A DNA stretch of 64,000 bases from Antarcticibacterium flavum (GTDB lineage Bacteria; Bacteroidota; Bacteroidia; Flavobacteriales; Flavobacteriaceae), in contig NZ_CP040812.1 of the NCBI RefSeq assembly GCF_006159205.1, positions 4,154,001-4,218,000 on the forward strand, given 5' to 3'. The notes under the pieces were generated by a model that was not told where the DNA came from, made no database searches, and was given only the letters and a program-made list of their open reading frames with translations. Positions 43,181 to 52,104 of this stretch are shown here, piece by piece. The translations under genes and the position numbers were made by a program. Within the stretch, counting starts at the first letter, position 1; every line of letters starts with the position of its first letter.

Positions 43181-43765
43181 TTATTCCTCTATGCTTCCGC
43201 ATCCAACTCTGGTTCCTGCGTCTCCGGATGGCTGAGATTCAAAATCATCTACCCCGTCGTGTATTACGACAGATTTTCCTACAATATTCTTAGTATCGTC
43301 ATCACATCCAATACACCACTCATCTGTAGTCATGGTAATTGTACCATTTCCATTTGCATCAACCTTAAAGTTTCCTATGTCCCCTTTATGATATCCCTCT
43401 GGGGCACCCCATTTCCCGTGGCGTTCCCGGGTTGGGTTCCAGTGGCCTCCGGCAGATGAACCATCCTCTGCAGAGCAGTCTGCACTTTCATGCAGGTGGA
43501 TAGCGTGCATTCCTTCAGAAAGGCCATCGATCACTGCAGTCATAGTTACTTCCCCATTCTCTTCGGTGAAAACAACGTTTCCTGAAAGATCACTACCGCT
43601 TTTGGCTTCAAGGGTCACTCGTATTTTTTTTGCTTCTTCGGTTTGTGTATCCTGGGTCATCTGGGTTTCAGTTTCCAGTTCTGTCTCATTTTCCCGGTTT
43701 TCATTTTTACAGCCTGTAATTGCAACTGCTGCACAAAATAAAAATGTTAAGCTTAATTTTTTCAT
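43181..43765 (-). CDS. Cu/Zn superoxide dismutase-like lipoprotein
   Basis: 194 residues. Lipoprotein signal ending AVAITGCKNEN (Cys19), then an acidic linker. Copper/zinc ligands are complete: HAIHLHE (two His), GGHWNP, the zinc loop HGKWGAPEGYHKGDIGNF (His, His, Asp) and VVIHDG, with the catalytic-type Arg in GTRVGCG. The conserved disulfide Cys pair is present (ADCS and VGCG). An extra pair of Cys occurs in a loop EWCIGCDDDTKN. It should detoxify superoxide in the periplasm. The 293-bp gap 43766-44058 has no gene. Confidence 0.92.
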   Translation of the reverse strand: MKKLSLTFLFCAAVAITGCKNENRENETELETETQMTQDTQTEEAKKIRVTLEAKSGSDLSGNVVFTEENGEVTMTAVIDGLSEGMHAIHLHESADCSAEDGSSAGGHWNPTRERHGKWGAPEGYHKGDIGNFKVDANGNGTITMTTDEWCIGCDDDTKNIVGKSVVIHDGVDDFESQPSGDAGTRVGCGSIEE

Positions 43766-44058
43766 AATCGTTGAAGATTAAATTTAGTGATTAGTAGGAC
43801 TAAAGTAAACTGAATCTAAAGATTCACCAAAGATTTAAGGATTGCTTAACATAGCAGCAGAAGGCATAAGGAGTCAAAATCAAGTTTGTTTTATCCTTGA
43901 AAGTACTGGTTTTCAATTAACTTTTTAAAGTTGAAAATGAGCTATCAAAAAACTACTTAAAAGTGTTGTGCTAATATCCTGAATTACATTATTGTATTTT
44001 ATTTAACTAATAAATTTCAAAATAATAATTATTATAGCTTTCATATAAGATACAACCT

Positions 44059-45153
44059 ATGGTTAGGAGAAAGTTACAAAAAGCAAATACTGTTTTACTT
44101 TTTTGTTTTCTGATTATTGTCGGGTTGTACTATGGATCTTCTTTTTTGATCCCCCTCACCTTTGCAATTTTCTTTGCCACCCTGGTATTTCCTGTAAGTA
44201 ATTTTATGGAAAAGAAATGGAACATGGGCCGGGTAGTTTCTTCTTTTCTGAGTACCCTTCTTCTTTTTATTGGGATTGGCCTTTTGATCTTTTTCCTATT
44301 CCGCCAGCTGGGAGTTTTCCTTAATGATCTTATCGACCGTAAGGATGACATCCTTGGTTATTTGAATTCGATGCAGGTAGAGCTTATGGAATCTACCGGC
44401 TTCACGGTGGAACAGCAGGAAAATATGATAAAAGAAAAAATGGCTTCGATCCTTCAGGGAATTCAGGGATTTATCACAGGTTTATTAGGTGGGATTACAG
44501 GGATCCTTGGAAATTTTTTCCTGGTACTTATATATGTGCTTTTACTTCTTATAAACCGGGATAAATTTGTGGATTTCATTATGAAGTACATTTCTGGGGA
44601 GAACAAGGAAGAGGCACGGGAAATTATGCAGCAGACCAGGAAGGTGGCTCATAAATATCTATGGGGCAGGATACAGGTAATGACCCTGCTTGGAATTATG
44701 TATACCATCACGTTCCTGGCTTATGACCTTGAGCATGCCGGCCTGTTGATCATATTTGGAGTAATCATTACTATTATTCCTTATATAGGACCTTTATTAA
44801 GTGGGATCCTTCCTATCCTGTTTATGATCATATTTGGGGGAAGCTCCCTGGAAATAATTAGTTTTTCGATATTGGTTATAATCATTCAATTGATTGAAAG
44901 TTATGTGCTGGAGCCTGTCATCATTGGGTCTGAAGTACAGCAAAGCCCCTTGTTCGTAATTATAGCCATTATCCTGGGCGGGGCTTTATGGGGAGCTGCA
45001 GGGCTCATATTGTTTGTACCAATTTTTGGGATACTTAAGATCATCTTTGATCACAGCCGGGAATTAAAACCACTAGGCTTTCTTATTGGCTATGAAAGGC
45101 CGGGAGCTGGAGAAGATTTCTTTGAGAAAATAAAGGAAAAACTTAAGAATTAG
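44059..45153 (+). CDS. AI-2E family transporter
   Basis: 364 residues with eight predicted transmembrane helices: an N-terminal pair (about 12-55), one at about 60-85, a central soluble stretch (about 90-150), and five more, including IPYIGPLLSGILPI, the conserved family motif near residue 240. The family was named for autoinducer-2 export in E. coli, but many members transport other solutes, for example Na+/H+ exchange. Substrate unresolved. Monocistronic, followed by a 237-bp gap (45154-45390) that contains nothing recognisable. Confidence 0.88.
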   Translation: MVRRKLQKANTVLLFCFLIIVGLYYGSSFLIPLTFAIFFATLVFPVSNFMEKKWNMGRVVSSFLSTLLLFIGIGLLIFFLFRQLGVFLNDLIDRKDDILGYLNSMQVELMESTGFTVEQQENMIKEKMASILQGIQGFITGLLGGITGILGNFFLVLIYVLLLLINRDKFVDFIMKYISGENKEEAREIMQQTRKVAHKYLWGRIQVMTLLGIMYTITFLAYDLEHAGLLIIFGVIITIIPYIGPLLSGILPILFMIIFGGSSLEIISFSILVIIIQLIESYVLEPVIIGSEVQQSPLFVIIAIILGGALWGAAGLILFVPIFGILKIIFDHSRELKPLGFLIGYERPGAGEDFFEKIKEKLKN

Positions 45154-45390
45154 TATCCACTTTTCTTCTGGAAAAACATTCACAGATGATCATCAAAATT
45201 CAGAAACTATGCTTTAAGTCGCGGGGCTTGAAAATTTGACACTTCACCAACAGTGCATGAAAATTAGAAATCTATAGTGTTTCAGAATTTTATCCATCCC
45301 CAGGACAATCTAGATTTACTATTTTATTTTTTACAGAAAGACTTCGGTTAAATTTCCTGTGTTTTAACCAGACAGCATTCAGATAAAATC

Positions 45391-46601
45391 TCATTTAATT
45401 AATTGAGTCTGAATATCTACAGAGGCGTGCAGGGTTTTATGCACAGGGCATTTATCTGCTATTTCCAGGAGGCGCTGTCTTTGTTTTTCATCCAGGTCAC
45501 CAGTGATAATGATATCTCTTTGAAACGTATCTATTTTTGCTGAAGTATTCTCACAGTCCTCACAATCTTTGGCGTGTGCTTTAGAATGATTTACATGTGT
45601 TTCCACGTCCTCAAGTGGCCATTTTTTTCTGCGGGCGTACATTTGCAGGGTCATTGATGTACAGGAAGCCAGAGCAGCCGAAAGAAGGTCATAAGGGGAG
45701 GGGCCATAATCATTACCTCCAAAACTCTCAGGTTCATCTGCAATAAAGGAATGGTTCCCGGCTCGCATATAGGTAGTGTATCCCGTTTCTCCCAGTTGAG
45801 CCACAACCTGATGTTTTGATTGTGGTTCAGGAATTTGCGGGTGGTCCAGGTATCTGTAAGCCCAGCTGGCAATAATTGATCCCGCGTAAAGGGAATCTTC
45901 CTTATTGGTTAAAAGATGGTCCCCCCGTCAAGGGAGACAAAACTCTTAGGATGTCTGGCTGCCTTATACAATTCTTCTGCATTCTTTACTTCCACCACAC
46001 GGTCCTGGGGTGAGTGCAAAATAAGAAGTGCTTTATTTAAGTCCCTCACACGGCTTTCAAGGGTATGCGATTCGAGGTCCAGAAGGAACTGTTTCTTTAT
46101 TTTAAAAGGCCTGCCACCAATATTTATGGTTGCAGCACCCTCTGTTTTAATTTCATCCAATCCCTCTTCCAGTAGGTGGGTGACGTGGGAAAGGGTAGAA
46201 GGGGAACCAATGGTGGTGACGGCTTTTACCTCAGGTAATTGATGGGCAGCAACTAAAACTGCGGCTCCCCCCAAGGAATGCCCAATGAGGAGCGAGGGTG
46301 TTTTATGATTTTCAGTAAGATATTTGGCGGCGCTAAGGAGATCCTCAACATTGCCTGAAAAATTTGTATCTGTAAAATCACCTTCACTTTCTCCCAGTCC
46401 AGTAAAATCAAATCTAAGCACTCCAAAACCTTTTTGAGTAAGGGATGTACAAATATTCTTTACGGCTTTAAAATTTTTATTGCAGGTAAAGCAATGGGCA
46501 AAAAGGGCAAAATTATGAGGTTCCTGGTTCATTGGTAATTCCAGGTAACCGGCAAGCTTTACATTGTCATCGTTATCAAAAAAAATCTTGGTTGTGATCA
46601 T
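45391..46601 (-). pseudogene. Bifunctional alpha/beta hydrolase - OsmC fusion protein, one frameshift
   Basis: Two frames that belong to one fused gene. From 46601 a hydrolase-4-type alpha/beta hydrolase reads to SFVSLDGG and stops; nucleophile motif GHSLGGAAV is intact. One extra base in the C6 run at 45921-45926 (G6 on the coding strand) restores LDGGDHLLTNKEDSLYAGSI and continues into an OsmC domain (from about 45830) with LASCTSMTLQMYARR and KCPVHKTL, the peroxidatic Cys pair. Total about 403 residues, the usual length. As sequenced, the hydrolase lacks its catalytic His (DHLL). Likely an assembly error or a slippage-prone G run. Confidence 0.88.
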
Positions 46602-46640
46602 ATTTTTTAATTTCTATGAAAATAAGTAAAAAATTGGTAG

Positions 46641-46674
46641 AAAAAGAAAAAGCTGCACGGGGAGGTGCAGCCTT
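46641..46674 (-). terminator. Terminator of the sugar-oxidation operon
   Basis: On the minus strand GCTGCAC-type stem (46652-46658 with 46665-46671), loop of six bases, followed by TTTTTCTTTTT. It lies just after the DUF1080 gene. Confidence 0.8.
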
Positions 46675-46694
46675 TAAAATGAATTAAAAATTTT

Positions 46695-47453
46695 CTATTG
46701 TTCCAGTTCCCTTATCTTAATGTTACGGTACCAAACTTTATCGCTGTGATCCTGCAGGGCTATATGGCCGGTGCGATGTTTTCCAAAATCCTCCCAGTCG
46801 CTGAATTTGGAGTTCTGTACAAGTTTATCCCATTCCTCTCCATGTAAAGGAAACTCGGTAGTGGTGGTACCATTAAGGGTTACACTACCTTTATTTTCTG
46901 TATGATCTATTCGCAGCACCATAGTATTCCATTCACCTGCAGGTTTTGTGACGTCGCTGGAAGGCTCTACCATATCATATAAAGCTCCTGCCTGTCTTAT
47001 GGGACCATTTTGTGCATCTGGATGCGCTTTATTGTCCAGGACCTGTATCTCAGGGCCGGTCAAATATGGTTCATTGAACTGCTCTTCTTCCTGCACTCCC
47101 CACATGATCCCGCTGTTACCGCCTTCAGAAATTTTCCATTCCAGGGAGAGTTCAAAATTGGTATACTCTTCTTCTGTAATAATATTTTCTGTACCCTCGC
47201 GTTGCCCTTCAGCAGGAGTAAAGGCTATGGCACCGTCTTCCACCTGCCATTGGGTTATTTCATTGGAATTGTAGGCTTTCCACCCTTGCAGATCCTCTCC
47301 ATTGAAGAGATCTCTTTCTTCCGGTTCGCTTTCTTGTTGCATTGTTTCTTCTTTAGTTTGCATTAGGTCATCTTCTTCTCTCTCCCTGTCATTGTCCTTA
47401 CAGCTTAGGGTAAAAACGGCAACAGCCATTAATAAAATACTCGTTTTTTTCAT
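46695..47453 (-). CDS. DUF1080 (3-keto-disaccharide hydrolase family) lipoprotein
   Basis: 252 residues. Lipoprotein signal ending FTLSCKDND (Cys18), an acidic linker (about 20-45), then a concanavalin-like jelly roll typical of DUF1080: DLFNGEDLQGWKAYN, FELSLEWKISEGGNSGIMWG, TGPEIQVLDNKAH and HTGHIALQDH-like ending RTGHIALQDHSDKVWYRNI. The family includes hydrolases that cleave 3-keto-glycosides. It is the last gene of an operon with two TIM-barrel isomerases, a Gfo/Idh/MocA dehydrogenase and a permease, which supports a role in oxidised-sugar breakdown in the periplasm. Confidence 0.88.
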   Translation of the reverse strand: MKKTSILLMAVAVFTLSCKDNDREREEDDLMQTKEETMQQESEPEERDLFNGEDLQGWKAYNSNEITQWQVEDGAIAFTPAEGQREGTENIITEEEYTNFELSLEWKISEGGNSGIMWGVQEEEQFNEPYLTGPEIQVLDNKAHPDAQNGPIRQAGALYDMVEPSSDVTKPAGEWNTMVLRIDHTENKGSVTLNGTTTTEFPLHGEEWDKLVQNSKFSDWEDFGKHRTGHIALQDHSDKVWYRNIKIRELEQ

Positions 47454-47462
47454 ATAGTTGAT

Positions 47463-48518
47463 TTAATTGGTTCCAAGGATCTTCTTTAATTTTTCCTCAT
47501 CGATTTCACTGCCTGCAAAGTCATCAAATTTCTTTTGAGTAGCTTCAATGATATGCTTTTGAATAAATGCAGCACCTTCTCGAGCTCCCTGTTCGGGGGA
47601 TTTTATACAACATTCCCATTCCATTACAGCCCAGACATCGCAGCCATATTGGGTAAGTTTGGAGAATATCGTCTTAAAATCAACCTGCCCATCTCCAGGG
47701 TGCCTGTATCTTCCTGCGCGGTCTATCCAGTCTGAATAACCGCCAAATGTTCCTTTTTTTCCGGTAGGATTGAATTCAGCATCCTTTACGTGGAACATCT
47801 TTATGTAATCATGATAATGATCTATGTATTCGATATAATCCAGCTGTTGCAAAATAAAATGGCTTGGATCATATAAGAGGTTCACTCGCTTGTGATTATT
47901 TGTTGCATCCAGGAACCTCTCAAAAGTCACCCCATCGTGCAGGTCTTCTCCCGGGTGTACTTCATAACACACGTCAACCCCCACTTCATCAAAGGCATTT
48001 AAGATGGGCATCCATCGCTTTGCCAGTTCAGCAAAACCCATTTCTACAAGGCCCTGAGGGCGTTGAGGCCAGGGGTGGGCAGTATGCCAAAGAAGGGAGC
48101 CACTAAAGGTTCCATGAACATCCAGCCCCAGATGGCGGCTTGCTCGTGCACAACTTTTAAGCTGCTCTACTGCCCAGGCAGTTCTTTCTTTTGGATTATT
48201 CTTATAAGCATCTGGTGCAAAATTATCGAACATTGTATCATAAGCCGGGTGAACCGCGACTAGTTGCCCTTGTAAATGAGAAGCAAGCTCTGTGATCGCA
48301 AGGCCGTAGGATTCTATTTTTCCTTTAAGGTCATCACAGTAGGTCTTGCTTTCCCCGGCCTTGTTGATATCTATCAATGCCTTTTCCCAGGTTGGGATCT
48401 GTATTCCTTTGTAACCAAGATCTGCCGCCCATTTGCATAGGCCGTCAAGGGAGTTAAAAGGTGGTTTATCATCCATGAACTGCGCCAGGTAAACAGCCGG
48501 TCCTTTGATTGTTTTCAT
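47463..48518 (-). CDS. Sugar phosphate isomerase/epimerase-like TIM-barrel protein
   Basis: 351 residues, cytoplasmic (no signal peptide), xylose isomerase-like TIM barrel. Metal-binding residues fit the family: YEVHPGEDLHDG (Glu/His), NLLYDPSHF (Asp, His), HVKDAEF (His, Asp) and MEWEC (Glu). It has a 9-base gap to the DUF1080 gene and 20 bases to the dehydrogenase gene. In related loci such proteins isomerise or epimerise keto-sugars. Substrate not determined. Confidence 0.85.
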   Translation of the reverse strand: MKTIKGPAVYLAQFMDDKPPFNSLDGLCKWAADLGYKGIQIPTWEKALIDINKAGESKTYCDDLKGKIESYGLAITELASHLQGQLVAVHPAYDTMFDNFAPDAYKNNPKERTAWAVEQLKSCARASRHLGLDVHGTFSGSLLWHTAHPWPQRPQGLVEMGFAELAKRWMPILNAFDEVGVDVCYEVHPGEDLHDGVTFERFLDATNNHKRVNLLYDPSHFILQQLDYIEYIDHYHDYIKMFHVKDAEFNPTGKKGTFGGYSDWIDRAGRYRHPGDGQVDFKTIFSKLTQYGCDVWAVMEWECCIKSPEQGAREGAAFIQKHIIEATQKKFDDFAGSEIDEEKLKKILGTN

Positions 48519-48538
48519 ATTAAATATTGTTTTGGTTC

Positions 48539-49678
48539 CTATTCATCTATCTCTACCCAGATGTTTCCCTGCCGGTGAGATTCTACTGCTTTTTCTATAA
48601 AATTCATTCCCCTTATCCCATCGTGTATTGTAGGGAATTCCCCCGGGTGATAGTCCTCTTTTCTAATAGCACGCGCAACTCCTTTATAGATATTGCCCAT
48701 GGAATCAAAGATACCCTCCGGGTGTCCAGGTGGAAGTTTTGTGCCGTCCAGGGATAATTTGCTATTATAGGCGTGCCCCGGTTTCAGGACCCTCATAGGC
48801 TCTCCCTCTTCGAGAAGATATAAATAATTCGGGTTTTCCTGTTCCCATTTCAGGCCCGCCTTTTCTCCATAGATACTCACGGTAAAATTATTTTCTTCCC
48901 CCGTTGCTATCTGGCTGGTCCTAATTACTCCTTTTACATATTCGTCGAACCGCAGGAGAATTGTGCCGTCAATATCCATACGATTATCCCTGTACAGGTA
49001 ATTAAGATCTGCAAGGATATTCTTGACTTCCATACCACTTACGTATTCTATCATATCAAAGGCGTGGGTTCCAATATCCCCCACACAGCAACTTATTCCC
49101 GATTTTTCAGGATTGAGTCTCCAGGTATTCGCTCTTTTTTCCTCATCGTGAATGATTGGATTTATCCACCCCTGGTAATATTGTACATCAATTTTCTGGA
49201 TCTTTCCCAGGACTCCTTCAGCAATCATCTCTTTCATTTGGCGTACCATTGGGTACCCGGTATAGGTATAGGTTACGGCAAATATGGAATTTGAATTTTT
49301 ATAAGTTTCCTCCAGGATCTTTGCTTCTTCATATGTGGTGGTCAACGGTTTTTCACATATCACGTGAAAATCATTTTCCAAAAGCTGTTTGGCCATTGGG
49401 TAATGAAGGAAGTTGGGAGTGAGAATTGATACTACCTGCACTCTTTCCTCCTCGGGAAGGGCATTCTCTGCAGCTATTAGGCCATCGAGGTCCTTATAGA
49501 TCCTGTTGGTCCCAATTCCAATTTTCCTGGCAAAATTTTGGCTTTCTTCCAGGTCAACATTGAAGACACCTCCTACCACTTCGAATTGATCAAACATTCC
49601 CGATGCTACCCTGTGAAGGATTCCAATAAGGGAATCACCACCACCACCCAGAATAGCAAGTTTTATTTTTTTACTCAT
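48539..49678 (-). CDS. Gfo/Idh/MocA family oxidoreductase
   Basis: 379 residues. N-terminal dinucleotide-binding motif LAILGGGGDSLIGILHRVAS (about 7-26), a central ICEKPLTTTYEEA segment (conserved Lys of EKP) and the substrate domain with DIGTHAFDMIEYVSG (catalytic His/Asp). NAD(P)-dependent sugar dehydrogenases of this family act at C1, C2 or C3 positions. It belongs to an operon with two TIM-barrel isomerases and a DUF1080 hydrolase, suggesting reduction of a 3-keto-sugar or similar step. No signal peptide, so cytoplasmic. Confidence 0.88.
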   Translation of the reverse strand: MSKKIKLAILGGGGDSLIGILHRVASGMFDQFEVVGGVFNVDLEESQNFARKIGIGTNRIYKDLDGLIAAENALPEEERVQVVSILTPNFLHYPMAKQLLENDFHVICEKPLTTTYEEAKILEETYKNSNSIFAVTYTYTGYPMVRQMKEMIAEGVLGKIQKIDVQYYQGWINPIIHDEEKRANTWRLNPEKSGISCCVGDIGTHAFDMIEYVSGMEVKNILADLNYLYRDNRMDIDGTILLRFDEYVKGVIRTSQIATGEENNFTVSIYGEKAGLKWEQENPNYLYLLEEGEPMRVLKPGHAYNSKLSLDGTKLPPGHPEGIFDSMGNIYKGVARAIRKEDYHPGEFPTIHDGIRGMNFIEKAVESHRQGNIWVEIDE

Positions 49679-49687
49679 TTTGTATTT

Positions 49688-50925
49688 TTAAAAGTTTTCT
49701 ACTACTTTTTTATCTAGCTTCTCATTTTTAAAGAAAATAGCAAATAATATCATTACAACAAAGGCAAATCCTGCGGGAACTATCCAGATACTTTCCCAGT
49801 CGTGGCTGCCATCGGGGTTAAGATACATATCACTTATTTGTCCTGCAACCCAAAATCCTATTAACATACCAACGCCATATGTGGCAAGGGTAATTAACCC
49901 CTGTGCTGCACTTTTAATTTTAGGCCCTGCCTTGGAATCGGTATAGATTTGGCCGGCTACAAAGAAGAAGTCATAACATATCCCGTGAAGCGCTATTCCA
50001 ATGATGAGCATATACATAAGTTCTCCCGCATCGCCATATGCAAATAATAAATACCTAAGCGCCCAGGTCAGCATTCCCGCCAAAAGAGTGATCTTAAAGC
50101 CGAATTTTTTAAAGAAGAAAGGCAGTAGCAGGAGGAATAATACCTCTGAAATTTGTCCGATAGTCATCATAGCCGTAGGATCTTCCATTCCAACTTCAGC
50201 AAGGAAAGGGTTTGCATTCTGGTAATAAAAGGCAAGCGGAATACAAATAAGTACAGAAGAGATAAAGAACATAAGGAAATTCCTGCCTTTTAATAAAGCC
50301 AGAGCCTCCAGTCCAAGAATATCCCTAAGGGTAACCTTCTCGTCTTTACTGCTTGGAGGAGTCTTAGGCAAGGTAAAACTGAAAAGTCCCAGTACAGCTG
50401 AAGCGATTGCTACCATAAGAAAAGTGTACCTAAGCATTCCCACTGCGCGGGCTGCAGGTGCATCCCAGGCAAAGACCAAACTTATCACTAATCCTGAGAT
50501 GATCCATCCCAGGGTACCAAACACCCTTATGCCAGAAAATTGTTTTTCGGGATCATTCATTTGGAAAAAAGATATTGAATTTACCAGTGCCAGTGTAGGC
50601 ATATAGATGATCATATATCCCAAAACATAGGGATAGAAGGTAGCAAAATCCTCGCTTTGATACATCATGTAGAGCAGCCCTGCTCCTGCAAGGTGAAGGA
50701 AGCCCAGAATGCGCTCGGCATTGAAGAACCTATCTGCAATTAACCCGATAATGAAGGGAGCTATTATAGCCCCCAGGATTGTGTTGAAAAAGCCATGGCA
50801 GTTTGTCCACCCGTGGCCTGTAAATTATTTCCAAGAAAAGTTCCAAGAGTTACAAACCAACCACCCCAAATAAAGAATTCAAGGAACATCATTGTAGACA
50901 ATTGAAAGCGTACAGTATTTTTCAT
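49688..50925 (-). pseudogene. MFS permease (nucleoside/sugar transporter-like), one frameshift
   Basis: The long frame from 50668 lacks the first two helices, but the ATG at 50925 opens a frame MKNTVRFQLSTMMFLEFFIW that ends at QSWGL. Adding one base to the run at 50770-50774 (G5 on the coding strand) gives FSTQSWGAIIAPFIIGLIAD and joins the rest, giving about 412 residues with 12 helices. The NupG/NHS-type pattern suggests uptake of a nucleoside or sugar. It lies 9 bases from the dehydrogenase gene and 17 bases after the isomerase gene, as part of the same operon. Real inactivation or an assembly deletion are both possible. Confidence 0.85.
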
Positions 50926-50942
50926 GCAATGAAAGTTGGTGA

Positions 50943-51950
50943 TTAGTTATTTAATTTTTGTCCTTCTTCGATTAAAAGGTCTCTGGTTGCAATTATACCT
51001 TCTTCAGCGCTTAGATCTTGCCCTTCAAATTCAACCCCAATATAACCTGTATAGCCTGCATCCTTTACGATTTGAAGCATCCTGCCGTAGTCGATGCTGG
51101 TTTCCTGCCCATTTTCATCAAATTCATAGGATTTTGCACTTACGGCCATAGCGTGAGGCATCATCTCTTCAACGCCCTGATATTTTGGATATTCATCTAC
51201 ACAAGCAGCTTCCCAGCGTTCACCGCCTTCACGTTTTAAGCAAAAATTTCCAAAATCTGGCAGGGTACCACAGTTTTCCATATTCACACCTTCCATAACT
51301 TCTACAAGTAATGCAGCGTTGGAGGAAAGGTAGCCGTGATTCTCTACGAGAACATTGATGTTTTTCCCGGCTGCATAATCTGAAAGTTTTTTAAGGCCAT
51401 CTATCGAGGCTGCTTTCCATTCTTCAGGCTTGTCACTACCAAAAAGGTTTACTCTAATGGCCTTTGCTCCAAGAAAACTGGCAGCATCTACCCATTTCTT
51501 ATGATTCTCAACCGCCTGGTTTCTTTCCTCTTCATTTGGTATTGCAAGGTCTCCTTCACCATCTACCATAATAAGGACATTTTCTACATTATATCTATTA
51601 CTTCTGTTTTTAAGAGTATCCAGTAAAGATTGCATAGCTTCAGGTGAATTACCTGCTTTTTCCAGCCATGGATTATACAGCCCACTTACATATTCAATTC
51701 CTTCAAATCCAAGTTCATTCGCTTTTTCAGCAAAATCAAGAGGATCCATTTCACCTTCGAAAATTGGGCGGCTTAGCGACCATTGTGCAAGGGACAACTT
51801 GAAAAACAGCTCTTCTTCTATATTTTCATCGGTTTGCTGTTCAGCAGTATCTACATTTTTTTTGTCTTCATTTTTACATGAACTAAAACCTGCAAGGAAC
51901 AGGAGAGCGAGGAATAAAGAAGATAAAAATTTTGTTAATTTTTGGGTCAT
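50943..51950 (-). CDS. Sugar phosphate isomerase/epimerase-like lipoprotein
   Basis: 335 residues. Lipoprotein signal ending FLAGFSSCKNED (Cys25), an acidic segment, then a xylose isomerase-like TIM barrel (about 50-335): SLAQWSLSRPIF, GFEGIEYVSGLY, NVLVENHGYLSS (Glu/His), ..GTLPDFGNF (Asp), VEFEGQDL (Glu). Its periplasmic location contrasts with the cytoplasmic isomerase at 47463, so it probably acts on a product of the GMC dehydrogenase. It is the first gene of the minus-strand operon and is divergent from the GMC gene across 154 bp. Confidence 0.85.
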   Translation of the reverse strand: MTQKLTKFLSSLFLALLFLAGFSSCKNEDKKNVDTAEQQTDENIEEELFFKLSLAQWSLSRPIFEGEMDPLDFAEKANELGFEGIEYVSGLYNPWLEKAGNSPEAMQSLLDTLKNRSNRYNVENVLIMVDGEGDLAIPNEEERNQAVENHKKWVDAASFLGAKAIRVNLFGSDKPEEWKAASIDGLKKLSDYAAGKNINVLVENHGYLSSNAALLVEVMEGVNMENCGTLPDFGNFCLKREGGERWEAACVDEYPKYQGVEEMMPHAMAVSAKSYEFDENGQETSIDYGRMLQIVKDAGYTGYIGVEFEGQDLSAEEGIIATRDLLIEEGQKLNN

Positions 51951-52055
51951 GTTTAAGGCTTAAAAGGTTAATTTAATTTTAAAGTTTAGATGGTTTTTTT
52001 AGAATCTTAAATGTAGACTTTTTTTTAAACCTGTAAAATACTAAACAATAATTGA

Positions 52056-52063
52056 TATATTTG
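52056..52063 (+). promoter_or_regulatory. Putative -7 promoter element of the GMC dehydrogenase gene
   Basis: TATATTTG fits TAnnTTTG, 41 bases before the GTG start at 52105. The -33 partner is not clear. It lies in the 154-bp divergent gap shared with the isomerase operon. Confidence 0.45.
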
Positions 52064-52104
52064 GCTCAATACGTTAACCCAAATAGTAAACTAATAACCA
52101 GATT

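Noticed and set aside
45651..45872. Separate small gene between hydrolase and OsmC
   Set aside because: It is an off-frame shadow of the fused hydrolase-OsmC gene; the fusion explains the region with a single added base.
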